14,877 nucleotides of DNA from an uncultured Romboutsia sp. (lineage in GTDB: Bacteria; Bacillota; Clostridia; Peptostreptococcales; Peptostreptococcaceae): positions 1 to 14,877 of the forward strand of contig CALESE010000168.1 in the NCBI GenBank assembly GCA_937907205.1. The letters are read 5' to 3'. The position numbers and the translations under genes are program-made. The notes beneath the pieces were generated by a model, which ran no database searches, had not been told where the DNA came from, and saw only the letters and a list, made by a program, of their open reading frames with translations. Positions 14,608 through 14,877 of the stretch are shown here, piece after piece. The first letter of the stretch is position 1. Every line of letters starts with the position of its first letter.

Positions 14608-14838
14608 ATGGATTTTAAACAACTTGAAGTATTTGTTGCTGTGTGTAAATATCAAAGTTTCTCAAAAGCTGCACGTGAATTATTTTTAACCCAACCAACA
14701 GTCAGTTCTCATATTCAAAATTTAGAAAAAGAGTTAGACACAGTTTTAATAAATAGAAATAATAAGAATATTACTTTAACTAAATCCGGTGAAATTCTTT
14801 ACTCACACGCTATTAAAATTTTAGGCTATGTTAGCTAA
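14608..14838 (+). pseudogene. Truncated LysR-family transcriptional regulator, DNA-binding domain only
   Basis: The 76-codon frame encodes a near-perfect LysR winged helix-turn-helix: MDFKQLEVFVAVCKYQSFSK, AARELFLTQPTVSSHIQNLE as the helix-turn-helix (about 21-40), then LFNR-like VLINRNN and ITLTKSGEILY. Full-length family members have about 290-310 residues with an effector-binding domain. Here the similarity ends after AIKIL and three unrelated codons lead to TAA. The 39 bases to the window end show no LysR-like continuation in any frame. Translation signals are intact (AAAGGAGG seven bases before ATG), and an extended -10 TGATATAAT (14581-14588) lies very close upstream. The product, if made, could bind DNA but lacks the effector and main tetramer domain. 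I call it a truncated gene; a deliberate short regulator is possible but less likely. Confidence 0.72.
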
Positions 14839-14877
14839 CTTTGTGATTAATTATATCTAAAATAGGCTATAATATAG

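Noticed and set aside
1..14877. CRISPR array, insertion sequence, riboswitch, toxin-antitoxin or defence system
   Set aside because: No regularly spaced repeats, transposase, integrase, known aptamer-like conserved leader or paired small toxin/antitoxin genes were seen on either strand.

Overview
The window is low-GC (strongly A/T), with AGGAGG-type ribosome binding sites, several TTG/GTG starts and short intergenic gaps. Protein content points to a Firmicute of the class Clostridia. The order polA, coaE, membrane-anchored lytic transglycosylase, peptide-binding lipoprotein is one I recall from Clostridioides difficile and other Peptostreptococcaceae, so a member of that family (for example Romboutsia, Paraclostridium, Terrisporobacter or Clostridioides) is my best guess. 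The genus cannot be fixed from sequence reading alone.

Layout, left to right. (1) 50-5803, minus strand: a housekeeping operon transcribed from polA through coaE, a lytic transglycosylase and an OppA/DppA-type lipoprotein. Its genes overlap or nearly touch. A small CopZ-like copper chaperone and a terminator follow. (2) 5903-6107, plus strand: a single tRNA-Leu(CAA) with a near-consensus extended -10 promoter and a shared bidirectional terminator. (3) 6109-7690, minus strand: an unrecognised Tyr-rich protein, a 41-residue ORF with an ideal RBS, and a membrane-anchored metallophosphoesterase. (4) 7739-9630: a hairpin, the decayed or frameshifted remnant of a small ORF, and a complete homodimer-type ABC exporter with a TTG start. 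(5) 9705-13544, minus strand: a ferric-siderophore importer in the order permease, permease, ATPase, binding protein (YclN/O/P/Q-like). It is driven by a perfect TTGACA-17-TATAAT promoter with a Fur-box-like operator inside the spacer. (6) 13609-14838: an unrecognised lipoprotein with an apparent internal duplication, divergent from a LysR-family gene that retains only its DNA-binding domain.

How the parts work together. The polA block couples DNA repair polymerase, the last step of coenzyme A synthesis and wall/peptide functions in one transcript. The ycl block should import an iron-siderophore complex. Its promoter architecture predicts repression by Fur when iron is plentiful, and no siderophore biosynthesis genes are seen, so uptake of a siderophore made elsewhere is likely. 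A second Fur-like site and a hairpin separate the binding-protein gene from the transporter genes.

I see no CRISPR array, insertion sequence, prophage, toxin-antitoxin pair or recognised defence system, and no convincing undescribed system. The points most worth checking are the siderophore-binding protein with no lipobox cysteine, the one-base frameshift in the small ORF near 7883, the 41-residue two-cysteine ORF and its terminator/attenuator arrangement, and the truncated LysR gene.
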